A stretch of DNA of 43,841 bases from an uncultured Bacteroides sp. (GCA_945607605.1 CALYZE010000016.1:1-43841); one strand, 5' to 3'; counted from the stretch's first letter, positions 7,738-15,821 are shown. Translations and numbers: made by a program. Notes: generated by a model not told the origin, from the sequence alone.

Positions 7738-8706
7738 GTCATGATCTTCCGTCACCAGCTTCAGCTTACCAGCTATCTCCTCTAACGGTGCCGAGTCTAT
7801 CTCATTCCCTTTCAAAGTAATCATGCGCCCGAACTCTCCATTCGCTATCAACTCTGTAGCATGTCCTCCCATACGAGTAGATAAATTGCGATCAAAAGGA
7901 GTAGGTGAACCTCCGCGTTGAATATAGCCTAACACTGTTTCACGCGTCTCAATGCCTGTTTCATATTCTATTTCCTGTGCAATATACTCCGCTGCACGCT
8001 TGTGTCCATCCGTTCGGATGCCCTCGGCAACCACCACAATGGAATAAGGTTTCCCTTTCTTCAATCGATTCAGAATCGTCTCGCCAATGTTGCGAATATG
8101 GTAAGGGATTTCCGGAATCAGAATCACATCACCACCGCCTGCCATGCCCGAATAGAGAGCAATCCAACCAGCTTTATGCCCCATCACCTCAATCACCATC
8201 ACACGCTTGTGGGAGCTGGCAGTAGAATGCAATCTGTCAATGGCATCCGTGGCAATATTCACCGCAGAGTCGAATCCAAAAGAGAAATCAGTTCCCCAGA
8301 TATCGTTATCAATTGTTTTGGGTACAGAAACAACATTCAGCCCCATGGCAGCCAGCTTTGCAGCAGTCTTCTGCGTACCGTTTCCACCGATGCAAACCAC
8401 ACAATCCAGACCCAGTTCTTTTATATTCTGCTCTATCAAAGCAGGTTTGTTAACGTCAGACATCACCCCGGTCTTCTTAAATGGCTTCTCACGTGAAGTA
8501 CCCAACATCGTTCCGCCAAGATTCAACAAGCCCGATAACGATTTTTCGGTAAACAATTCCACATCTTTAGTCAGTAATCCTTGAAAACCGCTGTGAATAC
8601 CTATTACTTCCATTCCGTAATGATTGATGGCTGTTTTGCATACACCCCGTATGGTAGCATTGATGCCGGGGCAGTCACCTCCTGAAGTCAAAATACCGAT
8701 TCTCAT
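7696..8706 (-). CDS. pfkA: 6-phosphofructokinase
   Basis: This 336-residue glycolytic enzyme phosphorylates fructose 6-phosphate. It starts with MRIGILTSGGDCPGINATIRG. The phosphoryl-donor motif is GGNGT at 107-111 and the catalytic loop PKTIDND is at 129-135, followed by the MGHKAGWIAL block. Gly110 (E. coli Gly104) favours ATP as donor. Lys130 (E. coli Gly124) is a feature of the pyrophosphate-using lineage, and Asn109 replaces the usual Mg-binding Asp. ATP use is more likely, but donor specificity should be treated as unproven. The ATG at 8706 is preferred over 8883, which would add 59 residues of unrelated hydrophobic sequence. A weak TATCTTTA box on this strand (8803-8810) may be its promoter. 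The gene is convergent with rnc and divergent from the GH3 gene. Confidence 0.93.
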   Translation of the reverse strand: MRIGILTSGGDCPGINATIRGVCKTAINHYGMEVIGIHSGFQGLLTKDVELFTEKSLSGLLNLGGTMLGTSREKPFKKTGVMSDVNKPALIEQNIKELGLDCVVCIGGNGTQKTAAKLAAMGLNVVSVPKTIDNDIWGTDFSFGFDSAVNIATDAIDRLHSTASSHKRVMVIEVMGHKAGWIALYSGMAGGGDVILIPEIPYHIRNIGETILNRLKKGKPYSIVVVAEGIRTDGHKRAAEYIAQEIEYETGIETRETVLGYIQRGGSPTPFDRNLSTRMGGHATELIANGEFGRMITLKGNEIDSAPLEEIAGKLKLVTEDHDLVVQGRRMGICFG

Positions 8707-8852
8707 AAGCGAAGAGTTATAAAGTGGTAATTGGGATAAGATGATAATGTACAGTAGTATATTCTCTCGCAACCACGCTATCAGCCGATCCAAATGCGGA
8801 CGTAAAGATAGAAAAAAAACAGAAAAAAGATAGAGATGACGATAAATAAGAT

Positions 8853-8860
8853 TAATTTTG
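8853..8860 (+). promoter_or_regulatory. -7 box TAATTTTG for the GH3-family gene
   Basis: TAATTTTG matches TAnnTTTG, followed by C, and would place transcription start about 22 bases before the ATG at 8889. No clear TTG-type -33 element is visible at the expected distance. Confidence 0.4.
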
Positions 8861-8888
8861 CATTTTAAATTAGATTTCAACAAGAACG

Positions 8889-10418
8889 ATGAATATTACA
8901 AAGTTTCTGAATAGAGTATATTTTGCTCCCCGTCTGAAAGAAATCGAACAATACACCGAACATGCCGGTGCGTTGCAGCAACGTGTGTTAGAACGCCTCG
9001 TCAGCATGGCGACACATACCGAATGGGGAAAAAAGTACGATTATGCTTCTATCCGTACTTATGAAGATTTCAAACAACGCCTTCCTATACAAACTTACGA
9101 AGAGGTAAAGCCCTATGTAACCCGCCTGCGCGCAGGCGAGCAGAACCTACTCTGGCCTTCGGAAATACGCTGGTTTGCTAAGTCATCGGGCACTACCAAT
9201 GACAAAAGTAAGTTCTTACCCGTCAGCAAAGAGTCCTTGCACGACACGCATTACAAAGGAGGCAGAGATGCTGTTGCCCTCTATTTGGGGCAAAACCCGG
9301 ACAGTCGCTTCTTCTCCGGTAAAGGTCTTATTTTAGGAGGGAGCCATGCCCCCAACCTGAACACGAACCACAGCCTTGTGGGCGACCTTTCCGCCATCTT
9401 GATTGAAAACATCAATCCGCTGGTCAACTTTGTCCGCGTGCCCAGTAAGCAAACGGCCCTGATGGAGCATTTTGAACCCAAGATGGAAGCCATTGCCAAC
9501 GAAACCATCCACGCGAATGTCAGCAACCTCTCCGGAGTACCTTCCTGGATGCTTGTGCTCATCAAACACCTCCTTGAGAAGACCGGCAAACAAAGTCTGG
9601 AAGAGTTATGGCCGAACCTGGAAGTCTTCTTCCACGGTGGGGTAGCTTTTACGCCTTATCGCGAGCAATACAAAGAGGTAATCCGCAGCAGTAAGATGCA
9701 CTATGTAGAAACCTACAATGCATCTGAAGGCTATTTTGCAACTCAGAACGATCTGAACGATCCTTCCATGCTATTGATGATAGACTACGGTGTGTTCTAT
9801 GAATTCATCCCCTTTGAGGAGGTTGGAAAAGAGAACCCACGCGCCTATTGTTTGGAAGAGATAGAGCTGAACAAGAATTATGCGATGGTGATTTCTACTT
9901 CTGCCGGACTATGGCGCTACATGATTGGAGACACCGTTAAGTTTACATCCAAGAATCCCTATAAATTTGTCATTACCGGACGTACCAAACATTTCATCAA
10001 TGCTTTTGGTGAAGAGTTGATTGTGGACAATGCCGAAAAAGGACTTGCCAGAGCATGTACGCAGACCGGTGCTCAGATTATAGACTACTCAGCGGCTCCC
10101 GTCTTCATGGACAAGCATGCCAAATGCCGTCATCAATGGATGATAGAATTTGCGCAAATGCCCAATGATCTGGAAAAGTTTGCCAGCATACTGGATGAAA
10201 CATTGAAGGAAGTCAACTCCGACTACGAAGCCAAACGGCAAAACAATCTTGCTTTACAGCCGTTGGAAATCATCATTGCCCGACCTAATCTTTTCCATGA
10301 TTGGCTGGATAGCAAAGGAAAACTCGGTGGGCAGCATAAAATACCCCGCCTCAGCAATACCAGAGAATACATAGAAGAGATGTTGAAACTAAACAGTCGT
10401 GAAGCAGCCGTATGGTGA
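8889..10418 (+). CDS. GH3-family acyl-adenylating/amido synthetase-like protein
   Basis: The 509-residue protein belongs to the GH3 branch of the ANL adenylating superfamily, named after plant auxin-conjugating enzymes. The ATP phosphate-binding motif FAKSSGTTNDKSKFLPVS is at about 98-115. A family motif YNASEGYFATQ lies near 279-289, and the C-terminal hinge reads GDTVKFTSKNPYKFVITGRTKHFINAFGEEL. The family activates a carboxylic acid with ATP and joins it to an amine, often an amino acid; the bacterial substrates are largely unknown. No signal peptide is present. It stands alone, divergent from pfkA. The plant hormone name should not be carried over as a function. Confidence 0.88.
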   Translation: MNITKFLNRVYFAPRLKEIEQYTEHAGALQQRVLERLVSMATHTEWGKKYDYASIRTYEDFKQRLPIQTYEEVKPYVTRLRAGEQNLLWPSEIRWFAKSSGTTNDKSKFLPVSKESLHDTHYKGGRDAVALYLGQNPDSRFFSGKGLILGGSHAPNLNTNHSLVGDLSAILIENINPLVNFVRVPSKQTALMEHFEPKMEAIANETIHANVSNLSGVPSWMLVLIKHLLEKTGKQSLEELWPNLEVFFHGGVAFTPYREQYKEVIRSSKMHYVETYNASEGYFATQNDLNDPSMLLMIDYGVFYEFIPFEEVGKENPRAYCLEEIELNKNYAMVISTSAGLWRYMIGDTVKFTSKNPYKFVITGRTKHFINAFGEELIVDNAEKGLARACTQTGAQIIDYSAAPVFMDKHAKCRHQWMIEFAQMPNDLEKFASILDETLKEVNSDYEAKRQNNLALQPLEIIIARPNLFHDWLDSKGKLGGQHKIPRLSNTREYIEEMLKLNSREAAVW

Positions 10419-10462
10419 TGCCTTCATTCAACAGCCCTCCGTCTTCTGCGTAAAAAGCAACT

Positions 10463-10503
10463 GCATGCGCTGCCCTACTCTATCAAAAGGGCATCCCGCA
10501 TGC
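10463..10503 (+). terminator. Strong stem-loop downstream of the GH3-family gene
   Basis: GCATGCG (10463-10469) pairs with CGCATGC (10497-10503), and inside this TGCCCT (10471-10476) pairs with AGGGCA (10488-10493) around an 11-base loop. It starts 45 bases after the stop codon. There is no T-run on the plus strand, so it may be a non-canonical terminator or an mRNA 3'-end stabiliser. Confidence 0.4.
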
Positions 10504-10564
10504 CCAGCAAGAGCCGCTTATTTGACTTCATAGGCAAAAAGTAATAAAGGGAATATTCATTGAT

Positions 10565-10572
10565 TACTTTTG
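10565..10572 (+). promoter_or_regulatory. -7 box TACTTTTG for the DUF6078-like gene
   Basis: TACTTTTG matches TAnnTTTG, followed by C. The implied transcription start (about 10579) is only a few bases before the ATG at 10583 but about 20 bases before the ATG at 10601. It therefore favours 10601 as the true start. Confidence 0.45.
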
Positions 10573-10600
10573 CCTCTATAAAATGATTGAACAGATTAAC

Positions 10601-11071
10601 ATGGAAGACGATTTTAATTATCAAGCCGTACCTTTTCACTTCATCCATTGCCTTCATCCGGCTTGCCCTCGAAGCGAAAATTGCCTGCGCCACCTCACAG
10701 CACTACATGTCCCCCAAGACGTTTCAGCCATCCTGACGGTAAGCCCGTCCAACTACCCCAAGGAATCCGAACAGTGTCCTTATTTCAGAAGTACTGAGAA
10801 GCTCCGTTATGCTTGGGGAATTACCACCTTTTTCGATCACATTCCCTACAAGAAAGCACTCGAAATGAAAAGACGGTTCAATGAGTTATACCCCAAAACA
10901 ACTTATTACCGCATCCTGCACAAAGAACGTTCTCTTTCGCCGGCAGAGCAAACTGCCATTGCCGATCTCTTTACAAAAAGCGGCATCACAGAAGCGCCCG
11001 TATACGATTATTACACCCAAGAATATAACTGGGAAGATCACCCTGTCCTTCCAACAAACATCACAGATTAA
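10601..11071 (+). CDS. DUF6078-like small Cys-containing protein
   Basis: A 156-residue, probably cytosolic protein of unknown function, recognised as resembling the Bacteroidales DUF6078 group. The N-terminal part holds a Cys cluster, HCLHPACPRSENCLRH (C-x4-C-x5-C at about 17-28), and another Cys in QCPYF near 60. This arrangement could bind zinc or an iron-sulfur cluster. The C-terminal half is helical, with KALEMKRRFNELYPKTTYYRILHKE and an acidic, aromatic end (YDYYTQEYNWED). It starts at 10601 or 10583; the promoter box position favours 10601. It stands alone, followed by a tandem-repeat array. Confidence 0.65.
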   Translation: MEDDFNYQAVPFHFIHCLHPACPRSENCLRHLTALHVPQDVSAILTVSPSNYPKESEQCPYFRSTEKLRYAWGITTFFDHIPYKKALEMKRRFNELYPKTTYYRILHKERSLSPAEQTAIADLFTKSGITEAPVYDYYTQEYNWEDHPVLPTNITD

Positions 11072-11106
11072 CCTCCTCATTCTCAATCACCTTATAGTCC
11101 CACCTA

Positions 11107-11216
11107 TTTTCATCGTAGTGGGAAGGTCTTTCAGTCGTCATGGGAAAGGGCTTCAGTCGTAATGGGAAACCCTTTCAGTCGTCATGGGAAGAACCTCGAG
11201 TCGTAATGAGAAAGAG
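11107..11216. repeat. Five-copy 22-bp tandem repeat upstream of cysS
   Basis: Five consecutive units start at 11107, 11129, 11151, 11173 and 11195, with an exact 22-base period. The shared core is CAGTCGT(C/A)ATGGGAA; the first and last units are degenerate (TCATCGTAGTGGGAA, GAGTCGTAATGAGAA). Units 2 and 4 carry GTCATG, units 3 and 5 carry GTAATG, so the variant alternates. The array is intergenic, ends about 65 bases before the cysS -7 box, and has no spacers, so it is not a CRISPR. Confidence 0.85.
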
Positions 11217-11280
11217 GCAGATAAAAGGACCTTATTGACTATTTCCCATAGAAAAGGCAGAAATTATCACAGATTTATTA

Positions 11281-11288
11281 TAACTTTG
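11281..11288 (+). promoter_or_regulatory. -7 box TAACTTTG for cysS
   Basis: TAACTTTG matches the Bacteroides TAnnTTTG box and would start transcription near 11295, about 24 bases before the cysS ATG. No clear -33 element is seen at the standard spacing. Confidence 0.45.
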
Positions 11289-11318
11289 TATTTTAAAAAG
11301 AATTAATAATCAAACGTT

Positions 11319-12794
11319 ATGGAACAACAACTGACCATTTACAACACCCTAAATAGAAAAAAGGAATTATTCACGCCCCTTCATGCTCCCCATGTAGGTA
11401 TGTATGTTTGCGGTCCCACCGTTTACGGTGATCCACACTTGGGACACGCACGTCCTGCCATCACTTTTGACTTGTTATTCCGCTACCTCACCCATATGGG
11501 CTACAAGGTACGCTATGTACGCAACATCACCGACGTAGGCCATCTGGAGCACGATGCCGACGAAGGCGAAGACAAGATTGCCAAGAAAGCCCGTCTGGAG
11601 TCACTCGAACCCATGGAAGTGGCGCAATATTACATCAACCGCTACCACAAAGCAATGGAAACACTGAACGTGTTGCCACCCAGCATCGAACCCCATGCCA
11701 GCGGACATATCATCGAGCAAATAGAACTTGTAAAAGAAATTATAAAGAACGGATATGCTTACGAAAGTGAAGGCTCCGTTTATTTTGATGTAGTTAAATA
11801 CAACAAAGATCATCATTACGGCAAACTCTCCGGACGCAACCTCGACGATGTGCTTAATGCGACTCGCAGCTTGGACGGACAAAGCGAGAAACACAATCCC
11901 GCCGACTTCGCCTTGTGGAAATGTGCACAACCGGAGCACATCATGCGCTGGCCCAGTCCATGGAGTGAGGGATTCCCCGGCTGGCATGCCGAATGTACGG
12001 CTATGGGCAAAAAGTACTTAGGTGAACACTTCGACATTCACGGAGGCGGCATGGATCTCGTATTCCCTCATCACGAATGCGAAATAGCCCAATCCGTCGC
12101 TTCTCAAGGTGACGATATGGTGCACTACTGGATGCACAACAATATGCTGACCATCAACGGACAGAAGATGGGTAAATCTTACGGCAACTTCATCACGCTT
12201 GAAGAACTTTTCAAGGGCACGCATCCATTGTTGGAGCAAGCCTACACTCCGATGACCATCCGTTTCTTTACGTTACAGGCGCATTACCGCAGTACGGTGG
12301 ACTTCAGCAACGAAGCCCTGCAAGCTGCAGAGAAAGGCTTGTCAAGGCTCATGGATGCCATTCATGGACTCGATAGAATTACCCCTGCAGCTGTCTCTAC
12401 AGTAGCGGCAAAGGCTCTGCGTGAGAAGTGCTACGAAGCCATGAACGATGACCTGAACTCTCCGATCGTCATTGCTCACCTCTTTGATGGCGCCCGCATG
12501 GTGAACAACATCCTCGCCGGCAACGATACCGTTACAGCGGATGACCTGAAAGAGTTGAAGGAAACGTTCCACCTTTTCTGTTTCGACGTTCTGGGTTTAA
12601 CAGAAGACAATGCTTCCAACGAAGAACGCGAAGCTGCCTTCGGCAAGGTAGTAGATATGTTGTTGGAAGAGCGTATGAAGGCAAAAGCCAACAAAGACTG
12701 GGCAACCAGCGACAAGATTCGCAACGAACTTACTGCTCTCGGATTCGAGATTAAGGATGGTAAGGAAGGATGTGAATGGAAATTGAATAAATAA
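11319..12794 (+). CDS. cysS: Cysteinyl-tRNA synthetase
   Basis: This 491-residue class I aminoacyl-tRNA synthetase charges tRNA-Cys in the cytosol. The HIGH-type motif is HLGH at 40-43 within [16 protein letters not shown], whose Cys31 is one zinc ligand. Further zinc-site residues appear in [10 protein letters not shown] and [10 protein letters not shown]. The KMSKS-type loop is KMGKSYGNF near residue 283. The C-terminal helical domain ends in [16 protein letters not shown], typical of the family. Length is normal. It has its own promoter box and lies downstream of the 22-bp tandem array. The 3' end faces a stem-loop terminator shared with the convergent DUF3108 gene. Confidence 0.96.
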   Translation: MEQQLTIYNTLNRKKELFTPLHAPHVGMYVCGPTVYGDPHLGHARPAITFDLLFRYLTHMGYKVRYVRNITDVGHLEHDADEGEDKIAKKARLESLEPMEVAQYYINRYHKAMETLNVLPPSIEPHASGHIIEQIELVKEIIKNGYAYESEGSVYFDVVKYNKDHHYGKLSGRNLDDVLNATRSLDGQSEKHNPADFALWKCAQPEHIMRWPSPWSEGFPGWHAECTAMGKKYLGEHFDIHGGGMDLVFPHHECEIAQSVASQGDDMVHYWMHNNMLTINGQKMGKSYGNFITLEELFKGTHPLLEQAYTPMTIRFFTLQAHYRSTVDFSNEALQAAEKGLSRLMDAIHGLDRITPAAVSTVAAKALREKCYEAMNDDLNSPIVIAHLFDGARMVNNILAGNDTVTADDLKELKETFHLFCFDVLGLTEDNASNEEREAAFGKVVDMLLEERMKAKANKDWATSDKIRNELTALGFEIKDGKEGCEWKLNK

Positions 12795-12854
12795 AAACGG
12801 TACTCGCCTCTCTACTTCTCAACGGAACAAGGGAGGCGAGTGGCGGTTAACCGC
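12792..12854 (-). terminator. Intrinsic terminator for the minus-strand DUF3108 gene, with adjacent palindrome
   Basis: ACTCGCCTC (12802-12810) pairs with GAGGCGAGT (12833-12841). On the minus strand the stem is followed, after ACCG, by a T-rich run (TTTTTATTTATT). A perfect 12-bp palindrome GCGGTTAACCGC (12843-12854) lies next to it. The region separates convergent cysS and DUF3108 and may stop transcription in both directions, though only the minus side has the T-run. Confidence 0.6.
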
Positions 12855-12858
12855 TCAC

Positions 12859-13713
12859 TCATTTCTTTTCCACCACCGAGGTCATGGGATAGCGATTTCC
12901 TCGTACACTTTTAAAGAAAGCCTTTGCCGACCCAAAGTTGAGATACATATCCAGACGGATAGGCAGGTGGTTTTTGTCATCGGATACAAAGAAGGTAATG
13001 ACTTCCTTCTCTTTTCCTTTCTTATATTCTACAAAAGAAAACACCAGGCAACGATAAGTTGTATCATTATTCGCTTTCACATTTTCCTTGCCACGGTAAA
13101 TCAGCGTTTGCTCCTCTACCTTACGGCCCGTTGCCATAGGAAAAAGTATCTTCTCGCCAACCTTATAATCCTTTGGATCGTAAGAACGCGCTTGCGCCAA
13201 GATGCTCAACATATCGAAGATACAACGACTGTCACTGTATTCCATCTCCTGCGTAGGACGAACAGGCTTATGCCAAGTGCGCTTCTGCTTTACACTCGAT
13301 AGACCGCCATCGTAGGAAAACCATGCTTCATCCACCGTATAGCGGTCGCCCTCCTCAGCAGCCTTCCGAAAGTAAAGAGGCTCCAACTTTTCAGTGACGT
13401 AACAAGTCAGTGTATCACGCATCTTAAAGAAGAAGTCAGTCTTCTTACTCCCTACAGAAAGCAGGTTGAAACGGAAAGCAGGTTGCGAACGATAGGTAGT
13501 GCTATTCGTCGTAAGACTCGCCATGCCCACTTTCTTCCAGATGAACTTCCAGTTGAAATACAAGTCGTACATAACGTGCTCACCCGATTTGAATGCTTCA
13601 TTCTTGGCTGCACACTGAGCCTGGGCAAACCCGGTAGTCATCAGACAGAGAACTCCTGTTAGGAGTCCCAAAGCAAACAACCGTCGCTGTTTAATAACTA
13701 CGCCCCTGCCCAC
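12859..13713 (-). CDS. DUF3108 domain-containing exported protein
   Basis: The mature protein follows a signal peptide (about LFALGLLTGVLCLMTTGFAQAQ) and has the DUF3108 pattern: FKSGEHVMYDLYFNWKFIWKKVGMASL, central beta strands with WFSYDGGLSSVKQKRTW, and a C-terminal HLPIRLDMYLNFGSAKAFFKSVRG. The function of DUF3108 is unknown; it is a predicted periplasmic beta-rich domain. The start is uncertain. The ATG at 13791 lies 101 bases inside the upstream gene and would give a 30-residue n-region that only mirrors that gene's Asn/Arg-rich tail. GTG at 13713 gives a normal signal peptide. An ATT at 13695, overlapping the upstream TAA, is possible. It is very likely cotranscribed with the lipoprotein gene upstream. 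Confidence 0.8.
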   Translation of the reverse strand: MGRGVVIKQRRLFALGLLTGVLCLMTTGFAQAQCAAKNEAFKSGEHVMYDLYFNWKFIWKKVGMASLTTNSTTYRSQPAFRFNLLSVGSKKTDFFFKMRDTLTCYVTEKLEPLYFRKAAEEGDRYTVDEAWFSYDGGLSSVKQKRTWHKPVRPTQEMEYSDSRCIFDMLSILAQARSYDPKDYKVGEKILFPMATGRKVEEQTLIYRGKENVKANNDTTYRCLVFSFVEYKKGKEKEVITFFVSDDKNHLPIRLDMYLNFGSAKAFFKSVRGNRYPMTSVVEKK

Positions 13714-15655
13714 TGTTACGACCGCTGTTGCGGCTATTGTTGTTAGTGCGGCTATTCTGGTTATTTCTGTTTTTATTCTTTTTGTCTTCATCAGGCTTTT
13801 GTTTTTTTAATTCCTCCGGTTTTTGTTTATCCAAGGTCTTTTCAAAGATATTCCATTCTTGGGTTAAATCAAAGTTTGCTTTCAGCTCGAGTACCATCGG
13901 ATAATAGTAAACCATTTCCGGTTGACGCTTTTCGGCATAACTACCTGTATCCCAAACACCATTTCCGTTTGTATCCTCTACTAATCGCGCTCCGTATTTG
14001 CCCGGATTCAAGTAGTAGAAATCGGCTTTTCCTTCCACCACCGGCACCACACGCAACACCTTATCTTGTCCGTCCAGCAATTCAACGAAAGCAGACGTGT
14101 CCACACCGTGTACGTTAAAGAATATCTGTCCGTATTCTTCCAGCTTCTTCACCTTAAATTCTTTCCTGACCTTATCCGTCCATAATCCGTACAGACCTTG
14201 TGCGGCAGTAGAATCCACCTCCAACGCATAGCTTTCATCCGGTTCCCACTCGGCAGCCACATGGTAGCGTTTCAAGTCTATTGAATCATGAACAAAGTCA
14301 AACTCCACATCCTTCCACAAAGTATCTATTTTCTGCTTCAAGTGAATAGCATCCTTGTTTATACTCGCCAATGGCTCCGTAAAGGAAAAAGTGATGTAAT
14401 CATACACATCCATGGCAGAAGGAGCATATACATCCACCGGCAAAAATTCGGTTTCCGGTTTCTCCACTTCATCACCGTTCTTCTTCTGTCTCTTTTCCCG
14501 TTCTTTCTGCAATTTTTCCTTTGCTTCCTGCTTTTGCTTCTGCAACTTTCCATAAGTAAGCTTGGAAAGCAGCTTCAGTGTATCCGTACGCGGAACCAAT
14601 TGCTTCAGACTATCCGTATAAAGATACGTCAGACTCATCTTTAAAGTATCCTGTTGATAGATCAAAGAATCTTTTATCCAATAATGGAGCGTATCATTGC
14701 GCCCGGTAGTCTGTTCTATAACAAACGCATTACGCTCGTCAAAGTTCAATCCTTTCATCAAAGGCAAGCTATCTGCCGGTGCTGTGAAGTATAGAGAGAA
14801 CTTCTCCGGAGTGAGGCGTTCACTCTTAGCCAGACGCTGAGAGAAGTGAATTTCCTTAAAGCTACGTAATAGAATATCATCAGGCAGGAAGTGTGTATAT
14901 TGATGGTCCAAAATAGTATCTACCGTCAACGAATCTATCCAAACCGTATCTTGATGCATCCGTTCTTCCATCGTAGGAATGATAATGGAATCATTGAAGG
15001 CAATGATTTCAGTCGGCTGGGTAAAAGCAAAATTCTGGTCGGCATCCTGCAAGGCAAAGATGTGATAATTGCCCGGCCCTACTCCACGAATGGAAAAGTA
15101 ACCGCGGCTGTCGGTGCGCCCTACCCGTTCGAGAGGAAGTGTGGTAAAAGCCGAGTCGGCAAGATTAGAATGCAACCCCACTAACAATCCTTTCACCGGT
15201 TCCAGGTTCGTTGCATTCAGCAAAATGCCGGCTACTGCCATAGAATCCAGCCGGTCACCCGTAGAGAATGAGAAAGAGAAATTCTCTAATGCATTTCCCT
15301 CATTGTTATCTTGAATGGCATCTCCAAAATCCACCGTATAGGTGGTATTAGCCTTCAAAGTATCTTGCAAGGTAATGACTACCTTCTTTCCACTCCCCTT
15401 TATTTCAGGCTGCTGCACCTGTGGAGGAGAGATTACAATCTTCTCATTGGGCTTATCAAGCTTGATGAATTCATCAAATTCAATTACAAACTTTTTCTTT
15501 TGAATATGGAGTTCGCCCGGCGCCGGAGTACTGCCCAGAAAACGGGGAGGAGTCTCGTCCAACGGACCTCCTTCAATACGGCCTACACTTGCACACGAGT
15601 ACAGTATGGCAATAATACCAGCCCCCCCCAACAGTCGACGCAAAAGCGGTTTCAT
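13691..15655 (-). CDS. Ig-like (Big_5/SbsA type) domain lipoprotein
   Basis: The 654-residue protein starts with a lipoprotein signal ending in IAILYSC, so it should be lipidated at the Cys and anchored in the outer membrane or exported. An N-terminal bacterial Ig-like domain follows (about 30-130: TPPRFLGSTPAPGELHIQ ... TYTVDFGDAIQDNNEGNAL ... FSFSTG). A carboxypeptidase-regulatory-like stretch comes next (GYFSIRGVGPGNYHIFALQDADQN). A Lys/Glu-rich coiled segment (KQKQEAKEKLQKEREKRQKK) lies in the middle, and the C-terminus is a low-complexity Asn/Arg/Ser/Gly tail. The promoter box at 15687-15694 supports ATG 15655 over ATG 15682. Its role is unknown; a structural or surface-assembly function is a guess. 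Confidence 0.82.
   Translation of the reverse strand: MKPLLRRLLGGAGIIAILYSCASVGRIEGGPLDETPPRFLGSTPAPGELHIQKKKFVIEFDEFIKLDKPNEKIVISPPQVQQPEIKGSGKKVVITLQDTLKANTTYTVDFGDAIQDNNEGNALENFSFSFSTGDRLDSMAVAGILLNATNLEPVKGLLVGLHSNLADSAFTTLPLERVGRTDSRGYFSIRGVGPGNYHIFALQDADQNFAFTQPTEIIAFNDSIIIPTMEERMHQDTVWIDSLTVDTILDHQYTHFLPDDILLRSFKEIHFSQRLAKSERLTPEKFSLYFTAPADSLPLMKGLNFDERNAFVIEQTTGRNDTLHYWIKDSLIYQQDTLKMSLTYLYTDSLKQLVPRTDTLKLLSKLTYGKLQKQKQEAKEKLQKEREKRQKKNGDEVEKPETEFLPVDVYAPSAMDVYDYITFSFTEPLASINKDAIHLKQKIDTLWKDVEFDFVHDSIDLKRYHVAAEWEPDESYALEVDSTAAQGLYGLWTDKVRKEFKVKKLEEYGQIFFNVHGVDTSAFVELLDGQDKVLRVVPVVEGKADFYYLNPGKYGARLVEDTNGNGVWDTGSYAEKRQPEMVYYYPMVLELKANFDLTQEWNIFEKTLDKQKPEELKKQKPDEDKKNKNRNNQNSRTNNNSRNSGRNSGQGRSY
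15622..15629 (-). repeat. G8 homopolymer inside the lipoprotein signal peptide
   Basis: Eight consecutive C on the plus strand (G on the coding strand) encode part of LLGGAG in the signal peptide, about codons 9-11. Homopolymeric G tracts of this length near a start codon are classic sites of slipped-strand frameshifting in other bacteria. In this sequence the frame is intact. Confidence 0.6.
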
Positions 15656-15686
15656 TTTTTTATGATATTTACAATCTAACATGGTG

Positions 15687-15694
15687 CAAAAATA
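15687..15694 (-). promoter_or_regulatory. -7 box TATTTTTG for the Ig-like lipoprotein operon
   Basis: On the minus strand TATTTTTGC matches TAnnTTTG. Transcription would begin near 15681, about 25 bases before ATG 15655, so ATG 15682 would fall outside the transcript or at its very first base. No -33 element was recognised. Confidence 0.45.
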
Positions 15695-15734
15695 AAGGTT
15701 ATCCGGAAATTAGCAGTATGCTTTACAGTATTTT

Positions 15735-15778
15735 AATCAAAAAACAAGCTTTTGATTCTGCCTATGTATAAAACATAG
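15735..15778. promoter_or_regulatory. Two inverted repeats upstream of the RND efflux operon
   Basis: AATCAAAA (15735-15742) pairs with TTTTGATT (15750-15757) around 7 bases. CTATGT (15762-15767) pairs with ACATAG (15773-15778) around 5 bases. Both lie in the divergent intergenic region, 45-90 bases upstream of the efflux promoter box, where no terminator is expected. They could be binding sites for an efflux regulator encoded elsewhere. Confidence 0.35.
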
Positions 15779-15821
15779 TTAAAAATGAAGGTTTTTCACC
15801 CCTTATGTAGGGAGAAAAGAA

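Noticed and set aside
7905-8584. Several plus-strand open frames of 106-164 codons opposite pfkA
   Set aside because: They are antisense shadows of a well-conserved gene, with no family resemblance or start signals.
8889-10418. Auxin-responsive plant-type gene acquired from a plant
   Set aside because: The GH3 family has many bacterial members. The gene's base composition and promoter look native, so the plant name is only historical.
11107-11216. CRISPR array
   Set aside because: The 22-bp units are contiguous with no unique spacers, and no cas gene is nearby.
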